Assembly (NCBI GenBank): GCA_016463265.1
Contig: JAEMRP010000005.1
Coordinates: forward strand, 1-15,099
Length of the DNA stretch: 15,099 nt
Reading direction: 5' to 3'
Origin: Microbacteriaceae bacterium
Lineage (GTDB): Bacteria > Actinomycetota > Actinomycetes > Actinomycetales > Microbacteriaceae
Under the pieces are notes generated by a model, which worked only from the letters and a program-made list of their open reading frames with translations, ran no database searches and was not told the origin of the DNA. Each line of letters opens with the position of its first letter. Position 1 is the stretch's first letter. Made by a program: the position numbers and the translations under genes. Shown here piece after piece: positions 1 through 7,395 of the stretch.

Positions 1-632
1 TGTCGCGCGGCGCTATCACCGTGGCCGGCCAGGACATGGTCAACGTGTCGGTGAAAGACCTGCGCGAGGTTCGTCGCCAAATCGGGATCGTGTTCCAAGA
101 CCCCGGCTCGTCACTCAACCCCCGTTGGCCCATCGGTCAGAGTATCGGCGAGCCGCTCGTGCTCAACGGCGGGCACAGCTCGGAGCAGATCTCGGCCCGC
201 GTCGAGGACCTGCTCGACATGGTCGAACTGCCGCGCACCTACCGAAACCGTTACCCCCACGAGCTCTCGGGGGGACAGCGTCAGCGGGTCGGCATCGCCC
301 GTGCGCTCGCCCTAAACCCCGCGATTCTGGTGGCGGACGAACCGACCTCCGCGCTCGATGTGTCGGTTCAGGCCCGCGTTTTGGACCTTCTCACCACCAT
401 TCAAAAGGTGCAAAAGTTCGCGATTTTGTTCATCTCGCACGACCTCGCGGTCATCGATATGCTCAGTGACCGAATTGCGGTCATGCATAACGGTAAAATC
501 GTAGAGCAGGGTTCGACGGATCAGATTCTGCGTAACCCGCAGGACCCCTACACAAAGAGGCTCATCGCCGCCGTGCCCGTTCCGGATCCCGTGGAACAAC
601 GCGTGCGTCGACGTGCGCGCACCACTACCTAA
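1..632 (+). CDS. Peptide-type ABC transporter ATP-binding protein, C-terminal part
   Basis: The reading frame is open from the first full codon at base 3 and has no convincing internal start, so the gene begins upstream of the window and its Walker A motif is missing. What remains is an ABC ATPase: Q-loop in IGIVFQDPGSSLNP (about bases 81-122), signature LSGGQRQRVGIARAL (264-308), Walker B with catalytic Glu in ILVADEPTSALDVSVQ (324-371), and the H-loop in FISHDLAVI (429-455). The long SSLNPR segment after the Q-loop and the C-terminal PYTKRLIAAVPVPDP stretch are typical of the oligo/dipeptide (OppF/DppF) class, which energises import of peptides at the inner face of the membrane. In actinomycetes this half is often the second domain of a fused DppD-DppF protein, but the window cannot show whether that holds here. 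The substrate cannot be told from the ATPase alone. It ends 11 bases before typA. Confidence 0.93.
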   Translation, partial: SRGAITVAGQDMVNVSVKDLREVRRQIGIVFQDPGSSLNPRWPIGQSIGEPLVLNGGHSSEQISARVEDLLDMVELPRTYRNRYPHELSGGQRQRVGIARALALNPAILVADEPTSALDVSVQARVLDLLTTIQKVQKFAILFISHDLAVIDMLSDRIAVMHNGKIVEQGSTDQILRNPQDPYTKRLIAAVPVPDPVEQRVRRRARTTT

Positions 633-643
633 AGGATTTCATC
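631..643 (+). promoter_or_regulatory. Ribosome binding site of typA
   Basis: AAAGGA (631-636) lies seven bases before the ATG at 644 and overlaps the TAA stop of the ABC ATPase gene. This supports the ATG at 644 as the typA start and suggests at least partial co-transcription with the transporter gene. I see no clear terminator between the two. Confidence 0.6.
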
Positions 644-2551
644 ATGGCAATTGCCACACGCAACGATCTTCGAAATGTGGCGATCGTCGCTCACGTTGAC
701 CACGGCAAGACCACTCTTGTCGACGCGATGCTTCGGCAGACCGGTTCGTTCGCGGCGCACGGTTCGGTCGAAGACCGCGTCATGGACTCGAACGACCTTG
801 AGCGCGAAAAGGGAATCACGATTCTCGCGAAGAATACCGCGGTGTCGTATTCGGGAAAGCACGCGACAAACGGTCCCATCACGATTAACGTCATCGACAC
901 CCCCGGCCACGCCGACTTCGGTGGCGAGGTCGAACGCGGACTGTCGATGGTCGACGGTGTTGTTCTTCTCGTCGATGCGAGTGAAGGACCGCTTCCCCAA
1001 ACCCGTTTCGTTCTGCGCAAGGCGCTCGAGGCGAAGCTCCCCGTTATCCTTCTTGTGAACAAAACCGACCGCCCCGACGCGCGAATCGACGAGGTCGTTC
1101 ACGAGTCACAGGACCTTCTTCTTGGTCTCGCCTCGGACCTGCACGACGATGTCCCCGACCTCGACCTCGACGGCATCCTCGACCTGCCCATCGTCTACGC
1201 ATCGGGTCGTAACGGCGCCGCGTCGTGGAACCGCCCGGCGGACGGCTCGCTTCCCGACAATGAAGACCTCGAACCGTTGTTCGACGCGATCCTCAAGCAC
1301 ATCCCGGCGCCGACCTACGACACCGACCACCCGCTGCAGGCTCACGTCACTAACCTTGACGCGTCGCCGTTCCTCGGCCGTATCGCGCTTCTCCGCATTT
1401 TCCACGGTGAACTCAAAAAGGGCCAGACCGTCGCGTGGATGAAGCACGACGGAACGGTCGAAAACGTTCGCATCACGGAATTGCTCGCCACCAAAGCTCT
1501 CGAGCGTGTTCCCGCCGAGTCGGCGTCGGCCGGTGACATCGTCGCTGTTGCTGGTTTTGAGAACATCACCATTGGCGAGACCATCGCCGACATGAACGAC
1601 CCGCGTGCGCTTCCCGTCATCACGGTGGACGATCCTGCAATCTCGATGACGATCGGAACCAACACCTCGCCGCTCGTCGGCAAGGTCAAGGGTCACAAAC
1701 TGACGGGACGCATGGTCAAGGACCGTCTCGACCGGGAACTCATCGGTAACGTCTCGGTACGACTTGTCGACATCGGTCGGCCCGACGCCTGGGAAATCCA
1801 GGGTCGAGGTGAACTCGCGTTGGCGATTCTCGTCGAGAACATGCGACGCGAAGGTTTCGAACTCACCGTTGGAAAGCCGCAGGTTGTCACCAAAAAAGTC
1901 AACGGTGCGACGCACGAGCCGTTCGAACACCTCACCGTGGATGCTCCCGAAGAGTACCTCGGTGCGATCACGCAACTTCTCGCTGCTCGAAAGGGCCGCA
2001 TGGAGGGCATGACAAATCACGGAACGGGTTGGGTCCGCATGGAGTTCATCGTGCCGTCGCGTGGACTCATCGGTTTCCGCACCGAATTTCTCACGATTTC
2101 GCGCGGTACCGGGATCGCCAACGCCATCGCGCACGGATACGGTCCGTGGGCCGGTCAGATCGTCACTCGTCAGAACGGTTCGATCGTGTCCGACCGTCAG
2201 GGTGTCGCGACGCCGTTCGCCATGATGGCCCTGCAGGAGCGCATGGCGTTCTTCGTTCAGCCCGGTGATGAGGTCTACGAGGGCATGGTCGTCGGAGAGA
2301 ACGCGCGCGCCGACGACATGGACGTCAACGTGACGAAAGAAAAGCAACTCAACAACATTCGTTCATCGACATCGGAAATCCTCGAGAAGATGACTCCGCC
2401 CCGCGACATGACGCTCGAAGAGTGTCTCGAATTCGCCCGCGAAGACGAGTGTGTCGAGGTGACGCCCGCAAAGGTTCGCATTCGTAAGGTCGAACTCGAG
2501 CAAAACCTGCGTGCGCGGGCTGCGTCACGCCTCAAGCGCCAGAACGAATAG
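644..2551 (+). CDS. typA: Translational GTPase TypA/BipA
   Basis: This 635-residue protein has the usual length and architecture of TypA (BipA), a ribosome-associated GTPase of the EF-G family that acts in 50S assembly and in stress or low-temperature adaptation. The GTP-binding elements are in order: P-loop AHVDHGKT (residues 16-23), switch I EREKGIT (53-59), DTPGH (85-89) and NKTD (139-142). A domain II beta barrel follows, then EF-G-like domain III and V regions (for example the EIQGRGELALAILVENMRREG region at about 385-405), and the TypA-specific C-terminal domain with GLIGFRTEFLT and GEVYEGM-like segments. The ATG start is supported by an AAAGGA ribosome binding site and by the family N-terminus, which runs straight into the P-loop. 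In actinomycetes typA commonly sits beside peptide-transporter genes, as here. Confidence 0.97.
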   Translation: MAIATRNDLRNVAIVAHVDHGKTTLVDAMLRQTGSFAAHGSVEDRVMDSNDLEREKGITILAKNTAVSYSGKHATNGPITINVIDTPGHADFGGEVERGLSMVDGVVLLVDASEGPLPQTRFVLRKALEAKLPVILLVNKTDRPDARIDEVVHESQDLLLGLASDLHDDVPDLDLDGILDLPIVYASGRNGAASWNRPADGSLPDNEDLEPLFDAILKHIPAPTYDTDHPLQAHVTNLDASPFLGRIALLRIFHGELKKGQTVAWMKHDGTVENVRITELLATKALERVPAESASAGDIVAVAGFENITIGETIADMNDPRALPVITVDDPAISMTIGTNTSPLVGKVKGHKLTGRMVKDRLDRELIGNVSVRLVDIGRPDAWEIQGRGELALAILVENMRREGFELTVGKPQVVTKKVNGATHEPFEHLTVDAPEEYLGAITQLLAARKGRMEGMTNHGTGWVRMEFIVPSRGLIGFRTEFLTISRGTGIANAIAHGYGPWAGQIVTRQNGSIVSDRQGVATPFAMMALQERMAFFVQPGDEVYEGMVVGENARADDMDVNVTKEKQLNNIRSSTSEILEKMTPPRDMTLEECLEFAREDECVEVTPAKVRIRKVELEQNLRARAASRLKRQNE

Positions 2552-2563
2552 ACGCGACGGGGA

Positions 2564-2578
2564 TAGGCTGACCCTGTG
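2564..2578 (+). promoter_or_regulatory. Probable leaderless promoter of the FAH-MFS unit
   Basis: TAGGCT (2564-2569) is followed by six bases and the GTG start at 2576. A TANNNT -10 box this close to a start codon implies that transcription begins at or next to the GTG, the leaderless arrangement common in actinomycetes. No Shine-Dalgarno sequence and no clear -35 box are visible. Confidence 0.6.
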
Positions 2579-3355
2579 AAGGTCGTGCGGTTTAGCCATG
2601 AGGGGGAACCCCGTTACGGAGTGATTGACGGGGACGTCGTCACTCTGGTCGAGGGTGACCCGATTCACGATGGAATCACGACGACGAGCGACACGGTCGC
2701 GCTGCCCGACATCACGCTGATGGCGCCGGTGGTGCCATCCAAGGTGATTTGTGTCGGTATGAATTTCGCCGAACACGCGGCAGAGATGCATCACGACGGT
2801 CCTCAGACGCCGCTCATATTCCTCAAGCCGCCGACAACGGTCATTGGCCCAGGCGAGGACATCATCCTGCCCCCCGTCGAGGGACGAATTGTTCACGAGG
2901 GCGAGCTCGCGATTGTCATCGGGTCTGTTGCGCATCGGATCCCCGAAAAGAACTGGGCCGACGTCGTCTTCGGATACACGATCGCCAATGACGTGTCCGC
3001 GCGCGACGTCATGTTTGCCGATGGTCAGTGGGCGCGCGCCAAGGGATTTGATACCTTTTGCCCCATCGGGCCATGGATCGAGACCGAATTCGACCCGTTC
3101 GCGCACAACGAGATCACGACCCGCGTTGACGGCGAGGTCCGCCGACACGGCTTCACCGGCGACATGACCCACAAGGTTCCCGAGATTATTGCGTTTGTGT
3201 CGAACGCCTTCACCCTGTACCCCGGTGACATCATCTGCACGGGAACCCCCGCTGGGCTCGGTGGATTCGTCGACGGACAAATTGTCGAGATCACGATTGA
3301 AGGCATCGGAACGCTCTCGAACCCAGCCAAAAACCGCGACGACCGCGTTTCCTGA
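2576..3355 (+). CDS. Fumarylacetoacetate hydrolase family protein
   Basis: This 259-residue protein has the short-form FAH fold of the FAHD1 / 2-hydroxyhepta-2,4-diene-1,7-dioate isomerase group. An N-terminal cap of about 50 residues precedes the catalytic barrel. Visible signatures are VICVGMNFAEHAAEM (57-71), the metal-ligand set HEGEL (Glu108, Glu110) with Asp139 in IANDVSARD, the RAKGFDTFCPIGPW stretch (154-167) with its conserved Lys, and CTGTPAGLG (221-229) near the end. Family members use Mg2+ or Mn2+ to hydrolyse, tautomerise or decarboxylate beta-diketo or oxaloacetate-like acids, but the substrate cannot be deduced here. FAH-family genes upstream of gltX are a recurring actinomycete neighbourhood, so a housekeeping role such as oxaloacetate keto/enol repair is as likely as aromatic catabolism. 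I chose the GTG start for its promoter spacing and the MKVVRF opening. The stop overlaps the next start by one base. Confidence 0.92.
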   Translation: MKVVRFSHEGEPRYGVIDGDVVTLVEGDPIHDGITTTSDTVALPDITLMAPVVPSKVICVGMNFAEHAAEMHHDGPQTPLIFLKPPTTVIGPGEDIILPPVEGRIVHEGELAIVIGSVAHRIPEKNWADVVFGYTIANDVSARDVMFADGQWARAKGFDTFCPIGPWIETEFDPFAHNEITTRVDGEVRRHGFTGDMTHKVPEIIAFVSNAFTLYPGDIICTGTPAGLGGFVDGQIVEITIEGIGTLSNPAKNRDDRVS

Positions 3356-4557
3356 TGCCTGGCGCGGTCGACGACGTCCGTCGCATTCGTCGGGCGCTCA
3401 TCGCGGGGCAGGTCTTCGCGGGCATCGGTCTGGGGTCTGCCATTTCGGTCGGCTCGCTACTCGCCGCACACATCGCCGGAGGTGCCTCCGCAGCCGGACT
3501 CGCGGCAACGATGTCGACGCTGGGTTCCGCGGTCGCGGCTATTCCGTTGGCACGGGTTGCGATGCAACGAGGCCGGCGGCTCGCTTTGACGATAGGTGCG
3601 TCCATCGCCATTTTTGGTGCTTCACTCATCATCGTCGCGGGTGGGCTCATGTCGTTACCGCTCGTCCTGCTTGGTCTGTTGGGGCTCGGCGTCGGTGGGG
3701 CAGTGAACCTGCAGGCGCGATTCGCGGTGACGGATTATTCGTCGGCGGAAAATCGCGGACGCGACCTGTCCATGGTGGTCTGGGCGACAACCGTCGGGGC
3801 GATTATCGGGCCGAACCTCAACGGCATTGGTGTGGTGCTGGGCGACGCGCTCGGAATGCCCGAATTGACGGGGCCTTTTATCTTCACCGTTGCCGCCCAG
3901 CTGGCCGCCGCGTCAATCTACTGGCGGGGGATTGGTCCCAATGTCCCCACAGTGACTGTCACGCGAACGACAGCAACCGCGGCGGCGAGACTGTCGCGCT
4001 CGGTCCCGTTCGCCATCGCGGTAATCGGACTCGGTCACGCCACCATGGTGGCCGTCATGGCGATGACGCCCATTCACCTCGTTCACGACGGTGCGAGCGT
4101 CGGCGAAGCAAGTTTCGTCATTTCGTTGCACGTCGCCGGCATGTATGCACTGTCTCCGGTGTTCGGAATTGTCAGTGACAAGCTGGGGCGTGTCCCGGTG
4201 CTGATCTTTGGTCAGGTGGTCTTGGCAATCAGCCTCGCGATGACGGCCTTCTTGTCGACGGACCCCACCATGGTGACCATTGGACTCATCCTCCTCGGCC
4301 TTGGCTGGAGCGCCAACACGGTGGCGGGCAGTGCCCTCGTCGGCCAACTCTCGCAGGGACCGAAGCGACTCACCATCCAGGGCCGAAGTGACGCCGCCAT
4401 GAGCGCGTCAGGGGCTTTGGCTGGGGTCCTCGCCGGCCCCGCGGTCACGGCGCTGGGCTATTCTGGGCTATCGTTCGCCGCGTTCGCTTTCGTGGCCGCC
4501 GCGGGTGCCCTGATTGCCCTGATTGTCACCCTGCGGTCCCGCGAATCCGCGGAATAG
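3355..4557 (+). CDS. MFS transporter
   Basis: This 400-residue, very hydrophobic protein fits a 12-helix major facilitator. The N-terminal half has a motif A-like basic loop between helices 2 and 3 (RVAMQRGRR, 67-75). A helix 5 region rich in Gly/Pro (VGAIIGPNLNGIG, 147-159) looks like the antiporter motif C area. A central hydrophilic linker (about 192-216) separates the halves, and a second clear motif A copy, GIVSDKLGR (271-279), lies between helices 8 and 9. The ATG shares its A with the TGA stop of the preceding gene and has no Shine-Dalgarno sequence, so translation is probably coupled to the FAH-family gene. The protein may carry a related metabolite or act as a general drug/metabolite exporter; the substrate is unknown. 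Its TAG stop forms the first bases of the putative gltX -10 box. Confidence 0.88.
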   Translation: MPGAVDDVRRIRRALIAGQVFAGIGLGSAISVGSLLAAHIAGGASAAGLAATMSTLGSAVAAIPLARVAMQRGRRLALTIGASIAIFGASLIIVAGGLMSLPLVLLGLLGLGVGGAVNLQARFAVTDYSSAENRGRDLSMVVWATTVGAIIGPNLNGIGVVLGDALGMPELTGPFIFTVAAQLAAASIYWRGIGPNVPTVTVTRTTATAAARLSRSVPFAIAVIGLGHATMVAVMAMTPIHLVHDGASVGEASFVISLHVAGMYALSPVFGIVSDKLGRVPVLIFGQVVLAISLAMTAFLSTDPTMVTIGLILLGLGWSANTVAGSALVGQLSQGPKRLTIQGRSDAAMSASGALAGVLAGPAVTALGYSGLSFAAFAFVAAAGALIALIVTLRSRESAE

Positions 4558-4572
4558 ACTGGGCCAGATATG
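4555..4572 (+). promoter_or_regulatory. Probable leaderless promoter of gltX
   Basis: TAGACT (4555-4560) is followed by nine bases and the ATG at 4570. Its first three bases are the stop codon of the MFS gene. No Shine-Dalgarno sequence lies before the ATG, which favours transcription starting at or within a few bases of it. No -35 box is evident at normal spacing. Confidence 0.6.
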
Positions 4573-6066
4573 AAGACTCCGTTCTCCACCGCCACCGGCA
4601 GCGACATCCGCGTTCGTTTTTGCCCGTCCCCAACGGGCACCCCGCACGTCGGGCTTATTCGAACCTGCTTGTTCAACTGGGCCTACGCTCGTCACGTTGG
4701 TGGAACGTTCATCTTCCGCATCGAAGACACCGACGCCGAACGTGACTCGGAAGAGTCGTACGAGCAACTCTTGGATGCCCTGAGTTGGCTCGGTCTCGAC
4801 TGGGACGAGGGCGTGGTCACGGGCGGACCGCACGAGCCGTATCGCCAGTCCCAGCGCTCCGCGATTTATCAGGAGATCATCGATTCGCTTCTCGCGTCGG
4901 GACACCTTTACGAATCGTTTGTCACTCCAGAAGAAATGGAAGCGCGCAACGTCGTCGCCGGCCGTGACCCCAAGATGGGCTACGACAACTTCGAACGCGA
5001 CCTGACCGCCGACGAGCGCGCCACGTTCCGCGCCGAGGGTCGTCAGCCAGCGCTGCGGCTTCGCGTTCCCGCCGAGGACCTCGGTTTTGACGACCTCATT
5101 CGTGGACCCATCACGTTCCCCGTCGGCACGACAACGGACTTCGTTGTGGTCCGTCCGAACGGCGCACCTCTGTACACATTTGTCAACCCCGTCGACGACG
5201 CGCTCATGGGAGTCACTCACGTTTTGCGTGGAGAAGACCTGTTGTCATCGACGCCTCGCCAGATTGCTCTGTACCACGCACTCATCGAGGCGGGAGTGAC
5301 GACGTTCGTGCCGCGATTCGGTCACCTCCCATACGTCATGGGCGAGGGCAACAAGAAGTTGTCGAAGCGCGACCCGGAATCGAACCTGTTCCACCATCGA
5401 GACCGCGGGTTCATCCGCGAGGGGCTACTGAATTACCTGTCGCTGTTGGGATGGTCGATCGCGGCGGATCGCGACATCTTCACTGTCGACGAGATGATTG
5501 CCGCCTTCGATGTGGCCGACGTCAACCCGAACCCCGCCCGATTCGACCTGAAAAAAGCCGAATCCATCAACGGCGATCACATTCGTTTGTTGTCACGCGA
5601 CGAGTTCATCGAACGAACGCTTCCATACCTCCACGCAGCCGACTTGGTTGAGGCCAACCCGACGAGCCACCAGCGTGCTCGCCTGACTGAAATCGCGCCA
5701 CACATCCAGGAACGCACCCAGTTGATGAGCGAGATTCCCGAGATGATTCGGTTCCTCTTTACCGAGGATGTCGACCTGACCGTCACCGACGATGCCCGAG
5801 CGACGCTCGATGCCGATTCCCCGCGAATTCTGGACGCCGCTCACCTGGCGCTCGCGGACCTCGTGGATTGGTCGACGGCCAACATCGAAGAGACGCTTCG
5901 CACCTGCCTGATCGAGGCACTCGAACTAAAGCCGCGGAGCGCGTTTGGTTCGGTGCGAACCGCCATCTCGGGTCGTCGAATCAGTCCGCCGCTATTCGAA
6001 TCGATGGAGATCCTGGGACGCGAATCCAGCCTCGCCCGCATCGCCTCCCTGAGAGGGTCGCTGTGA
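4570..6066 (+). CDS. gltX: Glutamyl-tRNA synthetase
   Basis: This 498-residue protein is a class I aminoacyl-tRNA synthetase of the bacterial GluRS type. It joins glutamate to tRNA-Glu in the cytoplasm, and in bacteria without GlnRS it also mischarges tRNA-Gln. Seen directly: the HIGH-type motif in [12 protein letters not shown] (21-32), [12 protein letters not shown] (49-60), [15 protein letters not shown] (221-235), the KMSKS-type loop [11 protein letters not shown] (261-271), and [17 protein letters not shown] (325-341) at the start of the anticodon-binding part. The length is normal. tRNA-Gln lies 77 bases downstream and tRNA-Glu about 1.2 kb downstream, so enzyme and both tRNA substrates are clustered. 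Whether the enzyme is non-discriminating cannot be read from motifs alone, but the U1-A72 tRNA-Gln next door argues for it. Confidence 0.97.
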   Translation: MKTPFSTATGSDIRVRFCPSPTGTPHVGLIRTCLFNWAYARHVGGTFIFRIEDTDAERDSEESYEQLLDALSWLGLDWDEGVVTGGPHEPYRQSQRSAIYQEIIDSLLASGHLYESFVTPEEMEARNVVAGRDPKMGYDNFERDLTADERATFRAEGRQPALRLRVPAEDLGFDDLIRGPITFPVGTTTDFVVVRPNGAPLYTFVNPVDDALMGVTHVLRGEDLLSSTPRQIALYHALIEAGVTTFVPRFGHLPYVMGEGNKKLSKRDPESNLFHHRDRGFIREGLLNYLSLLGWSIAADRDIFTVDEMIAAFDVADVNPNPARFDLKKAESINGDHIRLLSRDEFIERTLPYLHAADLVEANPTSHQRARLTEIAPHIQERTQLMSEIPEMIRFLFTEDVDLTVTDDARATLDADSPRILDAAHLALADLVDWSTANIEETLRTCLIEALELKPRSAFGSVRTAISGRRISPPLFESMEILGRESSLARIASLRGSL

Positions 6067-6090
6067 CCGCCGTCGACATCGTTGCCCAAT

Positions 6091-6119
6091 TTCGCGCGGT
6101 CTGCGCCGTTTGGTAGGCT
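6091..6119 (+). promoter_or_regulatory. Possible promoter of tRNA-Gln
   Basis: TAGGCT (6114-6119) is a good actinomycete -10 box, 24 bases before the mature tRNA 5' end. A weak TTCGCG (6091-6096) sits 17 bases upstream as a -35 candidate. It lies in the 77-base gap after gltX, which otherwise shows nothing. Confidence 0.5.
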
Positions 6120-6143
6120 AACGCGGAGCGGCTCGGCCGCCGG

Positions 6144-6215
6144 TGGGGTGTGGTGTAATTGGCAACACGGAGGTTTCTGGTACCTTTGTTCTTGGTTCGA
6201 GTCCAGGCACCCCAG
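6144..6215 (+). tRNA. tRNA-Gln (anticodon CUG)
   Basis: A full cloverleaf folds by eye. Acceptor TGGGGTG (6144-6150) pairs with CACCCCA (6208-6214). D-stem GTGT pairs with ACAC (6153-6156 and 6165-6168). Anticodon stem GAGGT pairs with ACCTT, and the loop TTCTGGT puts anticodon CTG at 6177-6179. T-stem CTTGG pairs with CCAGG around loop TTCGAGT, and the discriminator is G6215. CCA is not encoded. The first pair is U1-A72, the identity feature recognised by GatCAB amidotransferase for converting Glu-tRNA-Gln to Gln-tRNA-Gln. The tRNA lies directly downstream of gltX. Confidence 0.96.
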
Positions 6216-6248
6216 CACTAATTTCCTCGAATTATCGGGCGTTTACGC

Positions 6249-6263
6249 TACTGTTTCGGAATG
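6249..6263 (+). promoter_or_regulatory. Probable leaderless promoter of the lipid kinase gene
   Basis: TACTGT (6249-6254) is followed by six bases and the ATG at 6261. An overlapping alternative, TACGCT (6244-6249), gives an 11-base gap. No Shine-Dalgarno sequence is present. Read-through from tRNA-Gln is also possible because I see no terminator in 6216-6248. Confidence 0.5.
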
Positions 6264-7178
6264 ACTACGTTGTCGCGTGCGAATATTGCCGTAGCCGTCA
6301 ATGCGAGTGCCGCCCAGGGCGCACACCGCGATTATGGGCACCGCTTGGTCGAGGCATTGCGTGCAACCGGTCGCCGGGTTTCGGAATTGTCAGCCGATTC
6401 GTACGAACATCTCGAGACGATGGTGCGAACCGCGGTCGCCGACGGGGTCGACGCCCTCATCGTTGTCGGAGGCGACGGCACTGCCCAATTAGGGACAAAC
6501 GTGTGCGTCAACACCGACACTCCACTGGGAATTTTGCCGAGCGGAACCGGTAATGACACGGCCGAAGGAATTCTGGGAATGCCCATAGGAGACATTGACG
6601 CAGCGATCGAACGGTTGATCGCGTCGCTCGACAAACCCGTGTGGCGAATCGACGCGGGGCGAATGTCGTGGAAGGGGGGCGAACGCTGGTTCTGCTCGAC
6701 GATGTCGGCCGGATTCGATGCGCTGGCTAACGAGACGGTCAATCACCTTTCCTTTCCGAAGGGTCCGTCGCGCTACACCGTGGCGATGCTCATCGAACTG
6801 GCCAAGTTGAAGCCGATCCACTACACCGTCACGATTGACGGTAAACGGACGACGGAACAGGCGATCCTCACGACCATCGCAAACAACAGCCAGTACGGCG
6901 GTGGAATGAAAATCTGCCCAGAAGCGAAACCCGACGACGGCCTGCTCGACATGATGATGGTGAGGCCGTTATCCCGTTTTGATTTCATTCGGATTTACCC
7001 GAGGGTGTTCAAGGGGACGCACGTGACCGACCCTCGCGTCGTCATTCGTCAAGGGAAGAAGTTCCGGCTCGAGTCGCCCAACCTCGTCGTCTACAGCGAC
7101 GGTGAGCGCATCGCGCCGCTTCCGATGGACGTCGAGGTCGCACCGCGGGCGCTTCCAGTTCTCGACACTCGTCCCTAG
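6261..7178 (+). CDS. Diacylglycerol kinase family lipid kinase
   Basis: This 305-residue protein belongs to the DAGK catalytic-domain family (DgkB/YegS/LCB5 type), which uses ATP to phosphorylate diacylglycerol or related lipids at the inner membrane surface. An N-terminal Rossmann-like half carries the nucleotide-binding motif VVGGDGTAQLG (68-78) and the GILPSGTGNDTAEG stretch (90-103). The C-terminal beta-sandwich half includes the conserved AILTTIANNSQYGGGMKICP region (about 204-223), the acidic PDDGLLDMMMV segment and the YSDGER motif near the end. No membrane segment or signal peptide is seen, as expected for this peripheral family. It probably recycles diacylglycerol to phosphatidate, but a sphingosine or polyprenol substrate cannot be excluded. 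It sits alone between two tRNA genes, apparently with its own promoter. Confidence 0.92.
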   Translation: MTTLSRANIAVAVNASAAQGAHRDYGHRLVEALRATGRRVSELSADSYEHLETMVRTAVADGVDALIVVGGDGTAQLGTNVCVNTDTPLGILPSGTGNDTAEGILGMPIGDIDAAIERLIASLDKPVWRIDAGRMSWKGGERWFCSTMSAGFDALANETVNHLSFPKGPSRYTVAMLIELAKLKPIHYTVTIDGKRTTEQAILTTIANNSQYGGGMKICPEAKPDDGLLDMMMVRPLSRFDFIRIYPRVFKGTHVTDPRVVIRQGKKFRLESPNLVVYSDGERIAPLPMDVEVAPRALPVLDTRP

Positions 7179-7188
7179 CCGCACCGGT

Positions 7189-7218
7189 TTGCGCGCGGTT
7201 CCCCGCCTGTGCGATACT
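7189..7218 (+). promoter_or_regulatory. Possible promoter of tRNA-Glu
   Basis: TTGCGC (7189-7194), an 18-base spacer and GATACT (7213-7218) resemble a sigma-70-type promoter ending 15 bases before the tRNA 5' end. It lies in the short gap after the lipid kinase gene. Confidence 0.5.
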
Positions 7219-7233
7219 TGTCGAGTTGTGTTC

Positions 7234-7306
7234 GGCCCCATCGTATAGCGGCCTAGTACGCTGCCCTCTCACGGCGGTAACGCGGGTTCGAATCCCGCTG
7301 GGGTCA
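7234..7306 (+). tRNA. tRNA-Glu (anticodon CUC)
   Basis: The cloverleaf is seen by eye. Acceptor GGCCCCA (7234-7240) pairs with TGGGGTC (7299-7305, one G-U). A short D-stem GTA pairs with TAC. Anticodon stem CTGCC (7261-7265) pairs with GGCGG (one T-G), and the loop CTCTCAC places anticodon CTC at 7268-7270. T-stem GCGGG pairs with CCCGC around loop TTCGAAT. The discriminator is A7306 and CCA is not encoded. The first pair is G1-C72, in contrast to U1-A72 in the nearby tRNA-Gln. Confidence 0.96.
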
Positions 7307-7313
7307 CAACTCG

Positions 7314-7341
7314 CCCTCGACGGTTCGCCGTCGGGGGTTTT
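7314..7341 (+). terminator. Intrinsic terminator after tRNA-Glu
   Basis: Arm CCCTCGACGG (7314-7323), a TTCG tetraloop (7324-7327) and arm CCGTCGGGGG (7328-7337) form a ten-pair stem with one G-U, followed directly by TTTT (7338-7341). It starts seven bases after the tRNA 3' end and is the clearest terminator in the window. Confidence 0.88.
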
Positions 7342-7353
7342 GTGTATTTACCG

Positions 7354-7375
7354 CCACGGGGTCTCCCGTGGTTTT
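7354..7375 (+). terminator. Second hairpin with T-run before terC
   Basis: CCACGGG (7354-7360), loop GTCT, and CCCGTGG (7365-7371) form a perfect seven-pair stem followed by TTTT (7372-7375). It lies 12 bases after the first terminator and two bases before the terC -10 box. It may be a back-up terminator insulating terC from the tRNA operon. A regulatory role at the terC promoter is possible but not shown. Confidence 0.6.
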
Positions 7376-7377
7376 GC

Positions 7378-7395
7378 TAGTCTTGAACGAATATG
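7378..7395 (+). promoter_or_regulatory. Probable leaderless promoter of terC
   Basis: TAGTCT (7378-7383) is followed by nine bases and the ATG at 7393. No Shine-Dalgarno sequence is present. The -35 region would fall inside the preceding hairpin, and no match to TTGACA is seen there. Confidence 0.6.

Noticed and set aside
1106..2347. A 413-codon open frame on the - strand inside typA
   Set aside because: It lies fully opposite typA, is rich in Arg, Asp and Val from reverse-complement codon bias, and resembles no protein family.
3189..4178. A 329-codon + strand frame overlapping the FAH and MFS genes
   Set aside because: It is out of frame with two clear genes, is Arg/Gly/Ser-rich and has no domain. 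It is a codon-bias shadow.
7307..7392. A yybP-ykoY manganese riboswitch upstream of terC
   Set aside because: Such riboswitches often precede terC-like genes, but the conserved loop sequences are absent and the putative promoter lies only nine bases before the ATG, after both hairpins.
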